A stretch of DNA of 64,000 nucleotides from assembly GCA_949152475.1 (NCBI GenBank), contig OX424556.1:54270451-54334450 (forward strand), in the 5' to 3' direction. Shown here piece after piece: positions 24,853-37,107 of this stretch. Source of the DNA: Terebella lapidaria. Lineage: Eukaryota; Annelida; Polychaeta; Terebellida; Terebellidae. Within the stretch, counting starts at the first letter, position 1. Each line of letters starts with the position of its first letter. The position numbers and the translations under genes are program-made. The notes under the pieces were generated by a model. That model was not told where the DNA came from and did no database searches. It saw only the letters and a list, made by a program, of their open reading frames with translations.

Positions 24853-26145
24853 TCACATAGTTGCTGTGTCTATTGCCAGGTTGGCACTTTCTTCAAAGTA
24901 CTTGAAACGAGCAGGGCCGAGATTTTCTGGACCATCCCATCGAGTCACACATATCAACTCATCAACGACGTTCTTTTTACGAAGAATGTCAAGTATCCTT
25001 CGGCCACCACCAAACTCGCCATCGTCTTCGAAGTGTTCTTGGACTCCCTGGTCGGTAGACAGACGATACGCGTAAAATGTGTGAGATGCTCTGGCGACGT
25101 TCGGATCACGATAGACAGCATGCAGCGAAGGAACTACATCCTTCGGTGTTGAGATTGGCACTCTAGAGCCCTGAAAACAGCTTCCACCATGCCACTGAGG
25201 AGGAGCACGCGCCACGTCAGCTTCCAAGGACTTGGTCAGGTAGTCATCTGTTGGGTCCAGTTTGTCGCGTTTTACCTCGTGTTTTGTGTCGTTCACATAC
25301 AGCGTGCATCCCGACCACGAGACAGTGCATTTGGCTGCCTTGGCTTCCTTGTAGATAGGCATTAGCTCCCTTTTGCGTTCCGACAGTTCTCGAGGCAGTT
25401 GAGGGAAAATGCTCAACCCAGTTTCAGCAAGATTTTTGACGTGTTTCAGGATGGTTCCATGATGCACTCTGGGAATATTGGCTACAATTGGACGATCACG
25501 ACCCTCCTGCTCGATACCCATCCTGTGGGTATTTGTGATTGTTATTTTAGACACATCTGAAGCAGGCATCTTTAGATTTTGCGTCATGAAGCTTTTCACT
25601 GTTTCGGCAACACTTTCAGAAGAACGTTCATTGATGCCAGTGATGACTAAATTGTTCTTCATGGAACGCTTCTGCACATCTAGTAGTTGATCGTGCATAT
25701 CCTCAACCAATTTTTCTAGCCGATTGATACGACCCTCATGTAATTCTTGTATAGCTTTCAGAGTCTTATTCTCCTGTTTTAGTGAATCTAGTTCACTAGC
25801 CTGTTTTGTTACTTTACTGTTTATTCCAGATATTTGGTCACCCACCTCAGACAGTTTGCCCATAACGTCGTTCCTGAGTACCTCGATTCCTTCCATTAGA
25901 GTGAAGGAATCACCCAGCGTCATTGGAGAATTGCGTTGACGTTTGCGTGGATTACTCACTGGGTTTTTTTCGAGAAATTTATCCATTAGGGTTTGTGTAT
26001 CGCGTGAGGGTGTGGAGGTATTCTCATTCATTGGAGTCTGTGCTTGGAGGTCTAGCGCCGCGAAACTCTGATCGATGTATTCCTCTGCACTGGTGGTCAT
26101 CACGGCTGTTTGTTTTTCACGGTTGGGTGACTCGACTGAAGACAT
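24853..26145 (-). CDS. LINE ORF1 with coiled coil, RRM-like domain and C-terminal UPF0029/IMPACT-like domain (430 aa)
   Basis: Start ATG at 26145-26143, stop TGA at 24855-24853. Residues ~75-155 form a coiled coil (SEVGDQISGINSKVTKQ, LKQENKTLKAIQELHEGRI). The next section (NNLVITGINERSSES, then THRMG, RDRPIVANIP) matches the RRM-like region of L1-type ORF1 proteins, which bind RNA as trimers. The last ~110 residues are unexpected: HAVYRDPNVARASHTFYAYR, FEDDGEFGGGRRILDIL and ICVTRWDGPENLGPARF follow the pattern of the UPF0029 (IMPACT/YigZ) fold, including the DDGE-GGG motif and the VTR-GG-LG-RF motif. The frame is fully open. The domain assignment is by eye from motifs and should be tested by profile search. 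Confidence 0.8.
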   Translation of the reverse strand: MSSVESPNREKQTAVMTTSAEEYIDQSFAALDLQAQTPMNENTSTPSRDTQTLMDKFLEKNPVSNPRKRQRNSPMTLGDSFTLMEGIEVLRNDVMGKLSEVGDQISGINSKVTKQASELDSLKQENKTLKAIQELHEGRINRLEKLVEDMHDQLLDVQKRSMKNNLVITGINERSSESVAETVKSFMTQNLKMPASDVSKITITNTHRMGIEQEGRDRPIVANIPRVHHGTILKHVKNLAETGLSIFPQLPRELSERKRELMPIYKEAKAAKCTVSWSGCTLYVNDTKHEVKRDKLDPTDDYLTKSLEADVARAPPQWHGGSCFQGSRVPISTPKDVVPSLHAVYRDPNVARASHTFYAYRLSTDQGVQEHFEDDGEFGGGRRILDILRKKNVVDELICVTRWDGPENLGPARFKYFEESANLAIDTATM

Positions 26146-26349
26146 GGTTCAACTTCGGATGCACGAATCACAATTTCTCAGTTATAAGTTGACAATTTTA
26201 TACATGTGAGTTCTGCTATGTATCCTCAGATATTCATTGCGTAAGATATATCACCGATATGTGTTCAGAAATAGCATGAAAACATTCTGAAACAGGCCCC
26301 GAAAACAGAATTCGTGTCTCACGCCATATTGGTCACGTGATATACGAAC

Positions 26350-26639
26350 TGCGTTTACTGCACCAGGAACAAGACTCGGAACTTGGCTAGTTGAGCACAC
26401 AGTTGCTGTTCCTGGAGGAACGAATGAAGCAGGAACGGGAATTTTTCTGTCAGACTATTGACGAGAAAAACAGTATATTAGTCCATCAGTTGGCGATATT
26501 GAACGACTTCGAACAGAAGAATCGCAAACTCGAACAAGAAATAAAAGAACTGAAGAACCAGCTTGCTTCCTCGAGTGTTGAATCTCAGACACATGTGGAT
26601 AAGTCTCTCGTGGTCACAGACGCGGCTCCATCAAGATGA
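26350..26639 (+). pseudogene. Gene T, copy B, 3' part (beyond the LINE)
   Basis: The sequence resumes at the residues LRLLHQEQDSELG and runs to the usual end SLVVTDAAPSR. A TAG stop sits where unit D has GAG, just after SELG, so the copy would be broken even without the LINE. The remainder (LSTQLLFLEERMKQEREFF, EIKELKNQLASSSVESQTHV) stays open. Confidence 0.8.
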
Positions 26640-27076
26640 TGAAGACCAACACACGGCGTGAGTTTATTGCAGGGTTTATTTCTTGTGGTGCTGACATGGT
26701 GCTTTAATGGACTCTATGGGTACTATTAGCATGGTGATTCGTGGTGCTAACATGGTGCTAATAATATGAAAACAAATCGTGACAAATAAATCAGTTTTGT
26801 TTGATCACATGACGTACGGACACTTGCTAGTTACATGATGATCGGTCATAATGTGATATGTGTCAGTGATCACCGACGGTGCCATTTCGGAACTACCACA
26901 TACTCAGATAAAATAATATATAATAAAATAGAATATTGATCACTGTATTCTAGTTTACTCAGGTTGAAAGTAGTCTTATAAATATAGAACCAATTATCAT
27001 CCCAACATGCTAACCTGCATATCTAGCAACAATGTTGACAAAATGTCCACGAGCCAAAAACCACACATATAATTAT

Positions 27077-27172
27077 ATGAACGAGTGAAGCGAGAACGGG
27101 AATTTCTAAATCTCAGGCACACGTGGATATGTCTCTCGTCGTCACAGACGTGACACCATTGAAATATTGGTG
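27077..27172 (+). pseudogene. Remnant of gene T before unit C
   Basis: Same internally deleted form as at 12403-12495: gaacgagtgaagcgagaacg followed directly by the C-terminal SQxHVD...LVVTD segment. It lies about 440 bp beyond the larger broken T copy, so this junction holds two T-derived pieces. Confidence 0.65.
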
Positions 27173-27581
27173 GCACGGTGCTATTTATATGGGGACTATA
27201 AGCATGGAGATTCACGGTGCTAACATGGTGCTATGTCAGCACCATGAATATATAAAATATATAAATAAAATATTGCTCACTGTATTCTAGTTTACTCAGT
27301 TTGGAATAGTTTTATAAAATAGAACCATATATCATCCCATCAGTTTGACCCATATATCTACTCCGGCAATAATGTTAACATATTGTCCACGAGCCATACA
27401 TAACACATATTTATATGAACAAGGGTTTATTCATGTCAGACAATATATTCATGTTTCCAATTTCATCAACATGACTCAAATACTCAAAACAATCAACACT
27501 GAACCATTAGGGAAATAACTATGCAAAACAATGATAAATGCAGAAATGGATGAATCCCCACAGCAAGAATACAAAAGTATA

Positions 27582-28628
27582 TCATATTGTGAAACTCATG
27601 ACATGATCATTCTGGGATGTCGTTGAAGTTTCTTCCATCAGTCTTGCTCGAAGTCTGTCCTTCCTTTTAACCTCTCTAGGCCGACTCACGTGCTTGATGT
27701 TGTCTTTTACTGACATGGTTTCGTCAAGAGATTGTGCCGGAAACACCGTGACGTCATCGCATGAGAGCTCAGTTCCGGTGAGTGGACAGGAAGTGACGTG
27801 GGATCCCGTGTTCAGTGGCGTATCAGCAAACGTGCACCAGCAAGATCGTGGAGCACTGGGCCGTCGGTGAGACTGAATGATGTTTTCAGTGCTATTGACG
27901 AATTCTGCACTGAAGTCATTCGTTTTCTCAGCTTTAAACAAGTCAGATTCCGTTGCTGAAATGGGTCGTGAAACCTGGGAAGAAATCTTGATTTCGAAAT
28001 AATCACATTTCTGGATAACGTAACCCTCTTCGTTATTGTTGTTTTCATCAACAATAGGGCAGGCATTTGAAAATTCGGGATTTGACATTGTGTGGTCAAC
28101 CGTTGGATGGATACGCCCTTGTATCATCTGCACTTTGGTTTCTTTTATATCCTTCACGATTTGCCGTTTCCTGTGTTGCAGTTTCCGCAGTTGGGTTTGT
28201 TGTTGATCAATGATCGCGTCTTTCTCGTTGATCAATGTCTTTCTATCCAGTCGTTCCTTCTCAAGCTGACTCGCCTGGAAAAGCAACTGTGCAGAGAGCT
28301 GCATAATCTCTGTGTTGTAATGCTCGTTTCGTGTTCGCAATTCGTGATCGGTTTTGTGGATTTGTCTGTTATAGTTATCCGCTATTTTGAATGTCTGCGT
28401 CTTATGAATCGAGAGCTCTCCGATTTTCTGAACGAGTTTCGACTGGGCAGCCTTCAGTTGTTGACGCATCACAACCAACTCTGTGGGAATCTAGAAATAT
28501 AGAATACATGTGTGTGAAATATTGTTTACATTCATGGTCAATTGACGCACATGGTATTCATAAGTTCATGACAATTCGTATAAATATTGTTGAATAGGTT
28601 AAACTTTTATGTTTAACAAACCTACCAT
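27582..28628 (-). CDS. Coiled-coil protein M, copy C (303 aa)
   Basis: Lone ATG at 28628-28626 with donor gtaggt, acceptor tttctag, exon 2 from 28490 to 27582, same lengths as copy A. The coiled coil runs from MRQQLKAAQSKLVQKIGEL through SQLEKERLDRKTLINEKDAI to LQHRKRQIVKDIKETKVQ. A Ser-rich tail carries the TFADTPLNTGSHVTSCP box, then REVKRKDRLRARL and the end MSFTI. Differences from copy A are scattered substitutions without frame loss. No membrane or catalytic signature. Confidence 0.75.
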
Positions 28629-29672
28629 TTTCAATGACTTTGCTTGATGAATTTCAGTTAGGCGTAGTTTTCTGTTTTGATACCGGATCAATCGTGTTTC
28701 TTTATACCAGTAGTGCATTCACATTGAACGCAACATTTTATGCATGCACAACGAAAATTCTTCATTTATATGCTACTCCTAATGTGTTAGCATTCTCAAT
28801 AGTAGTTTTATTGTATGAAAGTATGGATACATATCATGATCGGGAACGCTGGCAGACAAATGTGAGTATATAATTTGAGTAATTGCACTCATCTTTCAAA
28901 CTTGTTGATTACTTCCTGATCCTATTCCCTGGTGTTGGCAAATGTGACTGAGAGTAATCATCATGTCACCTTCAAATTGCTATTGACAATAACTATAATT
29001 TATTGGATAGTTTCAGTACATGTAGAACATTACTATCATTGACATGTAAATATCTGTTTGCAGTTTTCATGAAGGGTACTAAAAGTGAGTGAAATTTACG
29101 AACAAAGTGAAAACCAAGGCTCATGCTTAATCTATAAATATGACGGCGGATGTTGCTCGATCCTTTAGAGTTAAAATAAGATATGACTCAGATCTATGTT
29201 CATTTGTCATACGGATAGCCACTGTGTATACATCATAGTACAGGCTCGAAAATACTATACACTAAATATATATGTCCTACGTGTATATGATATATTATAA
29301 TAAAAATTAATAAATATTGTCATTTTTGTTTATTAATATTAATGCAGATTCTAAGAATAGTATATTCACGCGAAGATTATCATAGTCCATTGAGCCTACT
29401 TCAGCCAAAGTGACGCCGCCAATTAAGGTATATCAACACTCAAGAAAAACATGGGTGTCAACTATTTCACACCCCTAGGAATTGAGATCTGACTGTTTGC
29501 ATTCATGCTACTGCCGTTGATGAACTTATTGAAATGAACTTATGTCATACTTGGCAGCTGCGGGTGCCATAACAAGTGTCAGTATGCCAAAGGCTAGATT
29601 TCATTTAAATATACTGAATTCAAGAGCACGATTCAAAGTTGGACAGTGGATGTGTTAGTGTCATTTACCGCA

Positions 29673-30462
29673 ATGGACAGCCCGAGAGCTAGACTGTCTA
29701 AGAAACGACAATCAACAAGAAACGTATGTATCTCTAATTTTGACCTATGATTAGTCACAGCCGCATATTTACTATACAACTATGAATACACGTTCCTGTA
29801 GTTCCCAACATTAAGAAAAGTTTGAATATATGTCTTCTTGGGAGGATGTTATGTGACATGATTTTCTTTTAACATTATGTATTCAGTACATCAGACAACA
29901 TGCGTTTTTATCCTATTAGAAGTATTTGGAGTGCCTTTGGAGACAGGTGCGAGATGTTCAAACGTCATATACTGAGATGCAGATTAAACTACAGGAGAAG
30001 AGAAAACAAACCCAAGAACTGGTCGAAATTTTCAGTATACGAATTCACGAAGCGGAAATCGAACTGCGTCTGCAGCGCCAAGAGCAAGAGTTGAACATAA
30101 GAAAAGTGACCACACAGCTTGTGTTTCTCGAAAGACAACTGAAAGAAGAACAAACCACGATTCGACAGATAATAGAGAGTAAGGACAAAACCATTCAACA
30201 AAATCAAGACAGGATACAAGCTCTTATAACTGAAAATCATACACTGCGTCGGGCTTTGCATGATGTACAATCTGACCATTCAGACTCTTTCATCAGTGAT
30301 CATTCTGTTGATGATGATGTCTCCTTTTCCAGTTACGTACTTAGCTCACATCAACGTGATATGCCCCCTCCAGGGATAAACTCCCCCTTATCAATCAACA
30401 TGGAGCCCGACGTGATGCTCTCAAGCTACTTGAAGCAATCGTATAATAGTGACTATTCTTGA
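29673..30462 (+). CDS. Coiled-coil protein P, copy C (197 aa, two exons)
   Basis: Exon 1 (29673-29723, MDSPRARLSKKRQSTRN) and exon 2 (29920-30462, beginning KYLECLWRQVRDVQTSYTE) keep the same phase and intron site as copy A. Coiled coil for about 115 residues, then the Asp/Ser segment and the conserved SINMEPDVMLSSYLKQSYN tail with one extra Asn codon. AATAAA at 30632. It starts about 1.05 kb from the M copy C ATG, in divergent orientation, so a shared regulatory region is likely. Confidence 0.75.
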
Positions 30463-31395
30463 AAGGAAATCTCGATGGTATAGCGGCAAATCTCGTGTTC
30501 ACAAGGAAATCTTGTGGACCATCTATTGTCAGAGAGAACTTTATCAGTGGAACCAATCTCTAGTCATCATGTTCTGCATGTGTATTATTTCAGTCACAAA
30601 GGAATCATGTTTTGCACCATGTGTCAATGTAAATAAACGGTTACTAAAATAAATACCAAGTTTCTTGACAACTGGAGTCTTTTTTCACTCTGTATAATAT
30701 TACTCAATGAAACGATACTTTGTGAACAAATAGCATAATTATGCACATAACACCAAATACAACATTCCACAATTGCTGAAAAAGCAAATTATTTACTCCT
30801 AGAAGAGGATATTTTCGTTGACACACTAAACCACAGGTATGACTGACACGATGTGAAGGTGTATATACATGTGGCCTATCTAGCCCGGAAATCTATTAGT
30901 CACTGGACAAATAGGACAAGACATTGCTCTCCTATGTTCGCGCGGATGATACACAGTATGTATGGGCATTTGTAGGTGTATGAACAGGTTCATGTATATT
31001 TATATGAAAAACGAACCACGCTTTATTGCCACTATATATTACTTGAAGTGAAGTCACTCAGTGTCGCATGTACTATGTGCATATGGGTACACTATATGGG
31101 TGCATATGGGTACACTATATGCATAGGGGTACATATATATACGTCCATCAGCAATTTAGATTGGCTACTTCACGCGTTATAACCTATAATTGTGTGTGTC
31201 GACTTATCATATAGTTACAGGATCTCGTATAGGGATACTTGATCTCTGCAAAATAAAATATTGATTCTAGTTTACTCAGTTTAAAAAATAATCTTATAAA
31301 TATAGAACCAGTTATCATCCCAACAGGCTAACCTGCATATCTAGCAACAATGTTGACAAAATGTCCACGAGCCAGAAACCACACATACTTATATG

Positions 31396-31488
31396 AACGA
31401 GTGAAGCGAGGACGGGAATTTCTAAATCTCAGACACACGTGGATATGTCTCTCGTCGTCACAGACGCAACACCATCGAAATAATGATG
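31396..31488 (+). pseudogene. Remnant of gene T, unit C
   Basis: Same deleted structure and flanks as the remnant at 12403-12495, with only a few substitutions. It is followed by the same 23-bp palindrome at 31589-31611. Confidence 0.7.
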
Positions 31489-31950
31489 GCCAACACACGA
31501 CGTGAGATTAGAAGTATACGTGTATTGTGTGGTGCTGACACGGTGCTATTTATATGGGAACTATAAGCATGGAGATTCACGGTGCTAACATGGTGCTATG
31601 TCAGCACCATGAATATATAAAATATATAAATAAAATATTGCTCACTGTATTCTAGTTTACTCAGTTTGGAATAGTTTTATAAAATAGAACCATATATCAT
31701 CCCATCAGGTTGACCCATATATCTACTCTGGCAATTATGTTAACATAATGTCCACGAGCCATACATAACACATATTTATATGAACAAGGGTTTATTCATG
31801 TCAGACAATATATTCATGTTTCCAATTTCATCAACATGACTCAAATACTCAAAACAATCAACACTGAACCATTAGGGACATATATAACTATGCAAAACAA
31901 TGATAAATGCAGAAATGGCTGAATCCCCACAGCAAGAATACAAAAGTATA

Positions 31951-33013
31951 TCATATTGTGAAACTCATGACATGATCATTCTGGGATGTCGTTGAAGTTT
32001 CTTCCATCAGTCTTGCTCGAAGTCTGTCCTTCCTTTTAACCTCTCTAGGCCGACTCACGTGCTTGATGTTGTCTTTTACTGACATGGTCTCGTCAAGAGA
32101 TTGTGCCAGAAATACCGTGACGTCATCGCATGAGAGCTCAGTTCCGGTGAGTGGACAGGAAGTTACGTGGGAGCCCGTGTTCAGTGGCGTATCAGCAAAC
32201 GTGCACCAGCAAGATCGTGGAGCACTGGGCCGTCGGTGAGACTGAATGATGTGTTCAGTGCTAATGACGAATTCTGCACTGAAGTCATTCGTTTTCTCAG
32301 CTTTAAACAAGTCAGATTCCGTTGCTGAAATGGGTCGTGAAACCTGGGAAGAAGTTTTAATTTCGAAATAGTCACATTTTTGTCCAACGTAGCCCTCTTC
32401 GTTATTGTTGTTTTCATCAACAATAGGGCAGGCATTTGAAAATTTGGGATATGACAATTTGTCGTCAGAAATTGTGTGGTCAACCGTTGGATGGATAGGT
32501 CCTTGTATCATCTGCACTTTGGTTTCTTTTATCTCCTTCACGATTTGCCGTTTCCTGTGTTGCAGTTTCCGCAGTTGGGTTTGTTGCTGATCAATGATCG
32601 CGTCTTTCTCACTGATCAATGTCTTTCTATCCAGTCGTTCCTTCTCGAGCTGACTCGCCTGGAAAAGCAGCTGTGCAGAGAGCCGCATAATCTTTGTGCT
32701 GTAATGCTCGTTTCGTGTCCGCAATTCGTGATCCGTTTTGAGGATTTGTCTGTTATAGCTATCTGCTATTTTGAATGTATGCGTCTTATGAATCGAGATC
32801 TCTCCGATTTTCTGAACGAGTTCTGATTGGGCAGCCTTCAGTTGTTGACGCATCATAACCAACTCTGTGGGAATCTAGAAATATGGAATAAACGTGGGTG
32901 AAATATTGTTTACATTCAGGGTCAATTGACGCACATGGTATTCATAAGTTCATGACAATTAGTATAAATATTGTTGAAAAGGTCCAACTTTTATGTTTAA
33001 CAAAACCTACCAT
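31951..33013 (-). CDS. Coiled-coil protein M, copy D (308 aa)
   Basis: ATG at 33013-33011 followed by donor gtaggt; exon 2 runs from 32874 to 31951. It is five residues longer than copies A and C because of an extra ISDDK segment after the VDHT motif, shared with broken copy B. The coiled coil (SQLEKERLDRKTLISEKDAI) and C-terminal REVKRKDRLRARL and SFTI end are retained and the frame is open. The neighbouring P copy has lost most of its coding exon, so this M no longer has a working divergent partner in its unit. Confidence 0.72.
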
Positions 33014-33937
33014 TTTTAATGACTTCGCTTGATGAATTTCAGTTAGGCGTAGTTTTCTGTTTTGAAACCAGATCAATCGTGTTTCTTTATATCAGTAGTA
33101 TATTCACCTGGAACGCAAAATTTTATGCATGCACAACGAAAATTCTTCATTTATATGCTACTCTTAATGTGTTGGCATTCTCAATAGTCAATAGTAGTTA
33201 TTGTATGAAAGTATGGATACATATCATGATCGGGAACGCTGGCAGACAAATGTGAGTATATAGTTTGACTAATTGCACTCATCTTTCAAACTTGTTGATT
33301 ACTTCCTGATCCTATTCCCTGGTGTTGGCAAATGTGACTGAGAGTAATCATCATGTCACCTTCAAATTGCTATTGACAGTAACTATAAATCATTGGATAG
33401 TTTCAGTACATGTAGAACATTATTATCATTGACATGTAAATGTCTGTTTTCATGAAGGTTACTGAAAGTGAGAGAAATTCATAAACAAAGTGAAAACCGA
33501 GGCTCATGCTTAATCTATAATATTATATATGACAGCGGATGTTGCTTGATCCTTTGGAGTTAGAATAATATCTGACTGAGATCCATGTTTATTTGTCATA
33601 CGTATAGCTGTGCAAAGAAATAAGAGTAGGCTTATATATCACTGTGTAAACATCAGAGTATACGCTCGGAAATACTATACACCAAATATATATGTCCTAC
33701 GTGTATATGATATATTATAATCAACAATTAACAAATTATATCATTTTTATTTATTTTTATTAACGCAGTAGAATAGCCCATCAACCGCGAAGATTATTAC
33801 AGTCTATTGGGCCTACTTCAGCCAGTATGACGCCGCCAAATAAGGTATATCAACACTTAAGAGAAACATGGGTGTCAACTGCGTTCCATTCAAGTCGTGC
33901 AAATGGTGATCACGAGTGGGAAGTGGTGCAATATAAC

Positions 33938-34090
33938 AATAACGATGGTTTGCCAGGCGGTGTGGCGGTTTGAAGGCCCGACTTGGTCCATTGGACGCCT
34001 GACAGTCATTGTCTGCCCGAGCCTTGGCGAGGGCAGACAATGTCTGGAGGGCCTTCAAACCGCCACACCGCCTGGAAAACCATCGTTATT
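33938..34090. repeat. Nested foldback inside the unit D TIR element
   Basis: Left arm (aataacgatggtttgccagg..., from 33938) pairs with the right arm ending catcgttatt at 34090. A second, inner pair, cattgtctgccc and gggcagacaatg, lies in the centre. The two pairs could form a long hairpin. Confidence 0.8.
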
Positions 34091-34319
34091 ACTATTATTA
34101 TCATTTTCATAGTCTGACTAGAACTTGAAACACTTGATAAGGACAGTAAACCTGTGTAGCATTTGACGGACGACTCAATCTTGCATTTTGTGTTTTACTG
34201 TTCCGATTGCTCTGATTCTCACTCTGGTCACAGCACACTCCCTCCGACGCACTATTATAACGTATCCATCATATTAAGGTACCAGTTGCAAATAGAAAAA
34301 CAGTCGTTTGAACTAATCT

Positions 34320-34394
34320 CACAAGACGCGGGCCTCGAATGAAAGACGCTGGCGTCGAATGAAGAGCAGTTTCATTCGAGGCCCGCGTCTTGTG
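34320..34394. repeat. Perfect 25-bp inverted repeat (hairpin)
   Basis: The arm at 34320-34344 (cacaagacgcgggcctcgaa...) is the exact complement of 34370-34394, with a 25-bp loop that contains a degenerate third copy of the tcgaatga phrase. Confidence 0.85.
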
Positions 34395-34542
34395 TTGGGT
34401 AGCCGAAAACGTTATTTGATGTCATGGGTTGCGTGAATAACATGCGTGTATTGTTTCGTTAACGGACAGCAGCGCCCGCAAAAATGATAATAATACGAGT
34501 TCGAAGCGTTCCATTGGCAAAACACATACGAATTGCCTTCAA

Positions 34543-35995
34543 GTAGGGTAGATTCAGGTTGACCGATACATTCAGGTTGACCGATACACGGAAGGTTATG
34601 TTACGATAAAATAAAATGCGATAAATCCAGTATTGATTTTATATGGCGAACATATTAATGATATGGGGACACGTGTTTCGATAATGCGTTTTCCCGCCAA
34701 ATCATCAAATTGCCGATTTGGCACGTTTTCGCAAAAATAGTGCAGTACAAAGCTCGGCAAAACCAGGCGAGCAATGTTTTACTTGGATATTTATCGCTAA
34801 GCACGCCATTTGCGTCAAAATAAATACAGGACAAGATAATTAATATCATCTATCAGCTTTTCGGCGACAGTTTTGGATATCAACAAGAATTATTTTCCTA
34901 GAATGAAAATGGGCGATAATATGGTTATTTTAGATGTGTATCGGTCGACCTTAATACCTTCAGTTTGACCGATACAGCATGATTCAGGTTGACCGATACA
35001 CTTAAAGGTCACCCGTTATGCCCCCATACAAATTACCTAAATATATTATACAACAATTTAAACATATATTAGTAATAATAACAATATATTGTAGTAATAA
35101 CAATAATACCAAAAGTTGTATATACATATGTAGCATGTTGGTGTATGTATATACATGCCTATATATAGGCTTGTACGAATATGCCACATGCTGATTGGTC
35201 CTTTGATCTTAGCTAGATAGATTTCATCGAGAGATGAAAATTATTACCGTATTCGGAAGTAAGGAGGGAAAACCATGGACTGACGCCATCAGAAAGATTA
35301 TAGACACTACTGGTGGTATATTAACAGTATATGATGTCTGCAACTTCTGGCTCGATGTGCCATGTGCCGAAGAGGACTGAGTTTTTGATGATCATGACAC
35401 GCGTTATATTTTAATTGCATGTAGTTTATATGTACATAGGTAAATGATATGTATTCTTGAGTGTTTCCGTGACATGCACCTTGTTTTTGTTGATGACTGT
35501 CGTGCCACAAGGTATTTTATGTAAATATATTGCAATCGCCTTTAATCTGTTGATAATCAGAAGGATCATCTAAAGTTCCATATGCAATGTCTTGCAATTA
35601 CGTTATTTCCTCGTTGTATTTGCCGAATGTCTCCATACCTATGTAGTCCCTACATGTAGTCTAATATATTGTCACTACCTACAGACACACAGTATGTAAA
35701 GTATATTGGTTTCATGCGGATACCATAACTTGTGAGTGTGTGGTATCAGTTGGTGTATCGGTCAAACTGAACGTACTGTATCGGTCAACCTGAATCAGTC
35801 AGGTTTCACCAATAGAGCAACACTCCGAATATATTTTTCTTTGTACAAAAATATATTCAGATTAAAATGATAAAAACATTCGAGTTCGGACCGTTTGGAT
35901 ACTTAGGTGATATAATTATCATCAGACCCTGAAAAAATTATATTGCCTAATCGTGAACACGGGTCGAATGCTTAAGTGTATCGGTCGACCTTAAT
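34543..35995. repeat. Set of inverted copies of a gaccgatacac motif
   Basis: The phrase caggttgaccgatacac, or a close variant, occurs at about 34550, 34568, 34965 and 34985 in one orientation, and at about 34937, 35751, 35780 and 35976 in the other. The opposing pairs look like the ends of elements nested inside each other. No coding sequence lies between them. Confidence 0.6.
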
Positions 35996-37107
35996 AGAAA
36001 CTTATAGACCTTATAGAACTCGCCCAAAAGGCGGGCCGCTTTTAGGAAAAATATGATGCAAATCTTGATTTTGAAACTCAATTTAGGCACGTAATACACA
36101 TTTTCAGACCCAAATTTTTACGATTTCTCATTCTATAGACAAAATAAAGCTATCTCAGAATGAATAAATTTTGTCAATTCTAAAAGTGATTATAGCTTTG
36201 GATTATGTTCTTATCTTGTATTTCTTCACTTTCCTATATTACAGTATGTGTTATTGTACTCGTGGTATAATTGTGTCTATTGTAGTTTGTGTACTTTGTT
36301 TCTTTGCATGTATCATTATGTACGGTAAATCTTATTTACTGTAAGCGCGTGATTTTTGTCCATCATATTTGTGTTATTTACCCACATATGGAAGTTGTTA
36401 GTCATAACCCATTTCCAATAATTATGTCTTATTTCTCATTGTAACTAATTTTATTGTAACTACCTCAACTTCATTATGTTTATATAGGCCTATCTATGGG
36501 TTAAAATAAGACCTTGTAAATGAAAGTAATTGTGGCACTCATTATTCTATTATTTTTTAACCAACTCAGGCCAAAAATTAATAAAAGTAAAAAAAAAAAT
36601 TTTGATAATTTTATGGAAAAAGTCGAATCGTCATTTTTAGTATTTTACCATTGCAAACATCAATGCATGATAATAGGGAAAACTAGCAAAGTTTTTCCAT
36701 TTTATATGTTGCTCTCTTACAAAATCTCTCCCTTTGCCGCCATGTTTTTCCTACTCGTGCAAATCGAGTCTGAAAACCCAGACCCACTTCATGACTTGTG
36801 CAAATGGGAATTCACCAGTCGTAACGTGAATGGAACGGTTTTTACTACTGGGAAACTCGTGGTCACTATTTGCACGATATGAATGGAACGCGCAGCATAA
36901 TTCACACCCCTAGGAATTGAGATCCGACTGTTTGCATTCATTCTACTACAGTAAATGAACTTATTGAAATGAACTTATGTCACACTCGGCAGCTGCGGGT
37001 GCAATAACAAGTCCCAGAATGCCAAAAGCTAGATTTCATTTAAATATACTGAATTCAAGAGCACGATTCACAGTTAGACAGAGGATGTGTTAGTTTCATT
37101 TACCGCA

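Larger units (their letters stand above)
17815..26343 (-). mobile_element. Full-length LINE (CR1/Jockey superfamily), about 8.5 kb
   Basis: The element lies in antisense orientation inside gene T. Read on its own strand, from high to low coordinates, it has a ~200-bp 5' UTR, ORF1 (26145-24853), a 3.5-kb spacer with satellites, ORF2 (21341-18177) and a 3' tail of (ATTTG)n. The host sequence acgaac is repeated at both edges (17809-17814 and 26344-26349), a short target-site duplication. Joining across the element restores T coding sequence, which proves a single insertion event. The pentamer-repeat tail and APE-RT order are typical of the CR1/Jockey group. Only one in-frame stop was seen in ORF2, so the copy is young. 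Confidence 0.9.
33881..36891. mobile_element. TIR element of about 3.0 kb inserted between M and P of unit D
   Basis: Termini are imperfect inverted repeats of about 40 bp: gcgttccattcaagtcgtgc on the left and gcacgatatgaatggaacgc on the right. Sequence on both sides corresponds to one continuous stretch in other units (gggtgtcaact/aattcacaccc at 14865-14890), which fixes the insertion. No transposase frame is visible, so it is non-autonomous. It contains at least two perfect or near-perfect foldbacks and several inverted copies of a caggttgaccgatacac phrase. The superfamily is not clear because no clean target duplication was found. Confidence 0.75.

Noticed and set aside
36520-36882. 120-codon plus-strand frame at the right end of the unit D TIR element, considered as a transposase
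   Set aside because: No catalytic motif or similarity to a known transposase; it runs into the terminal repeat.
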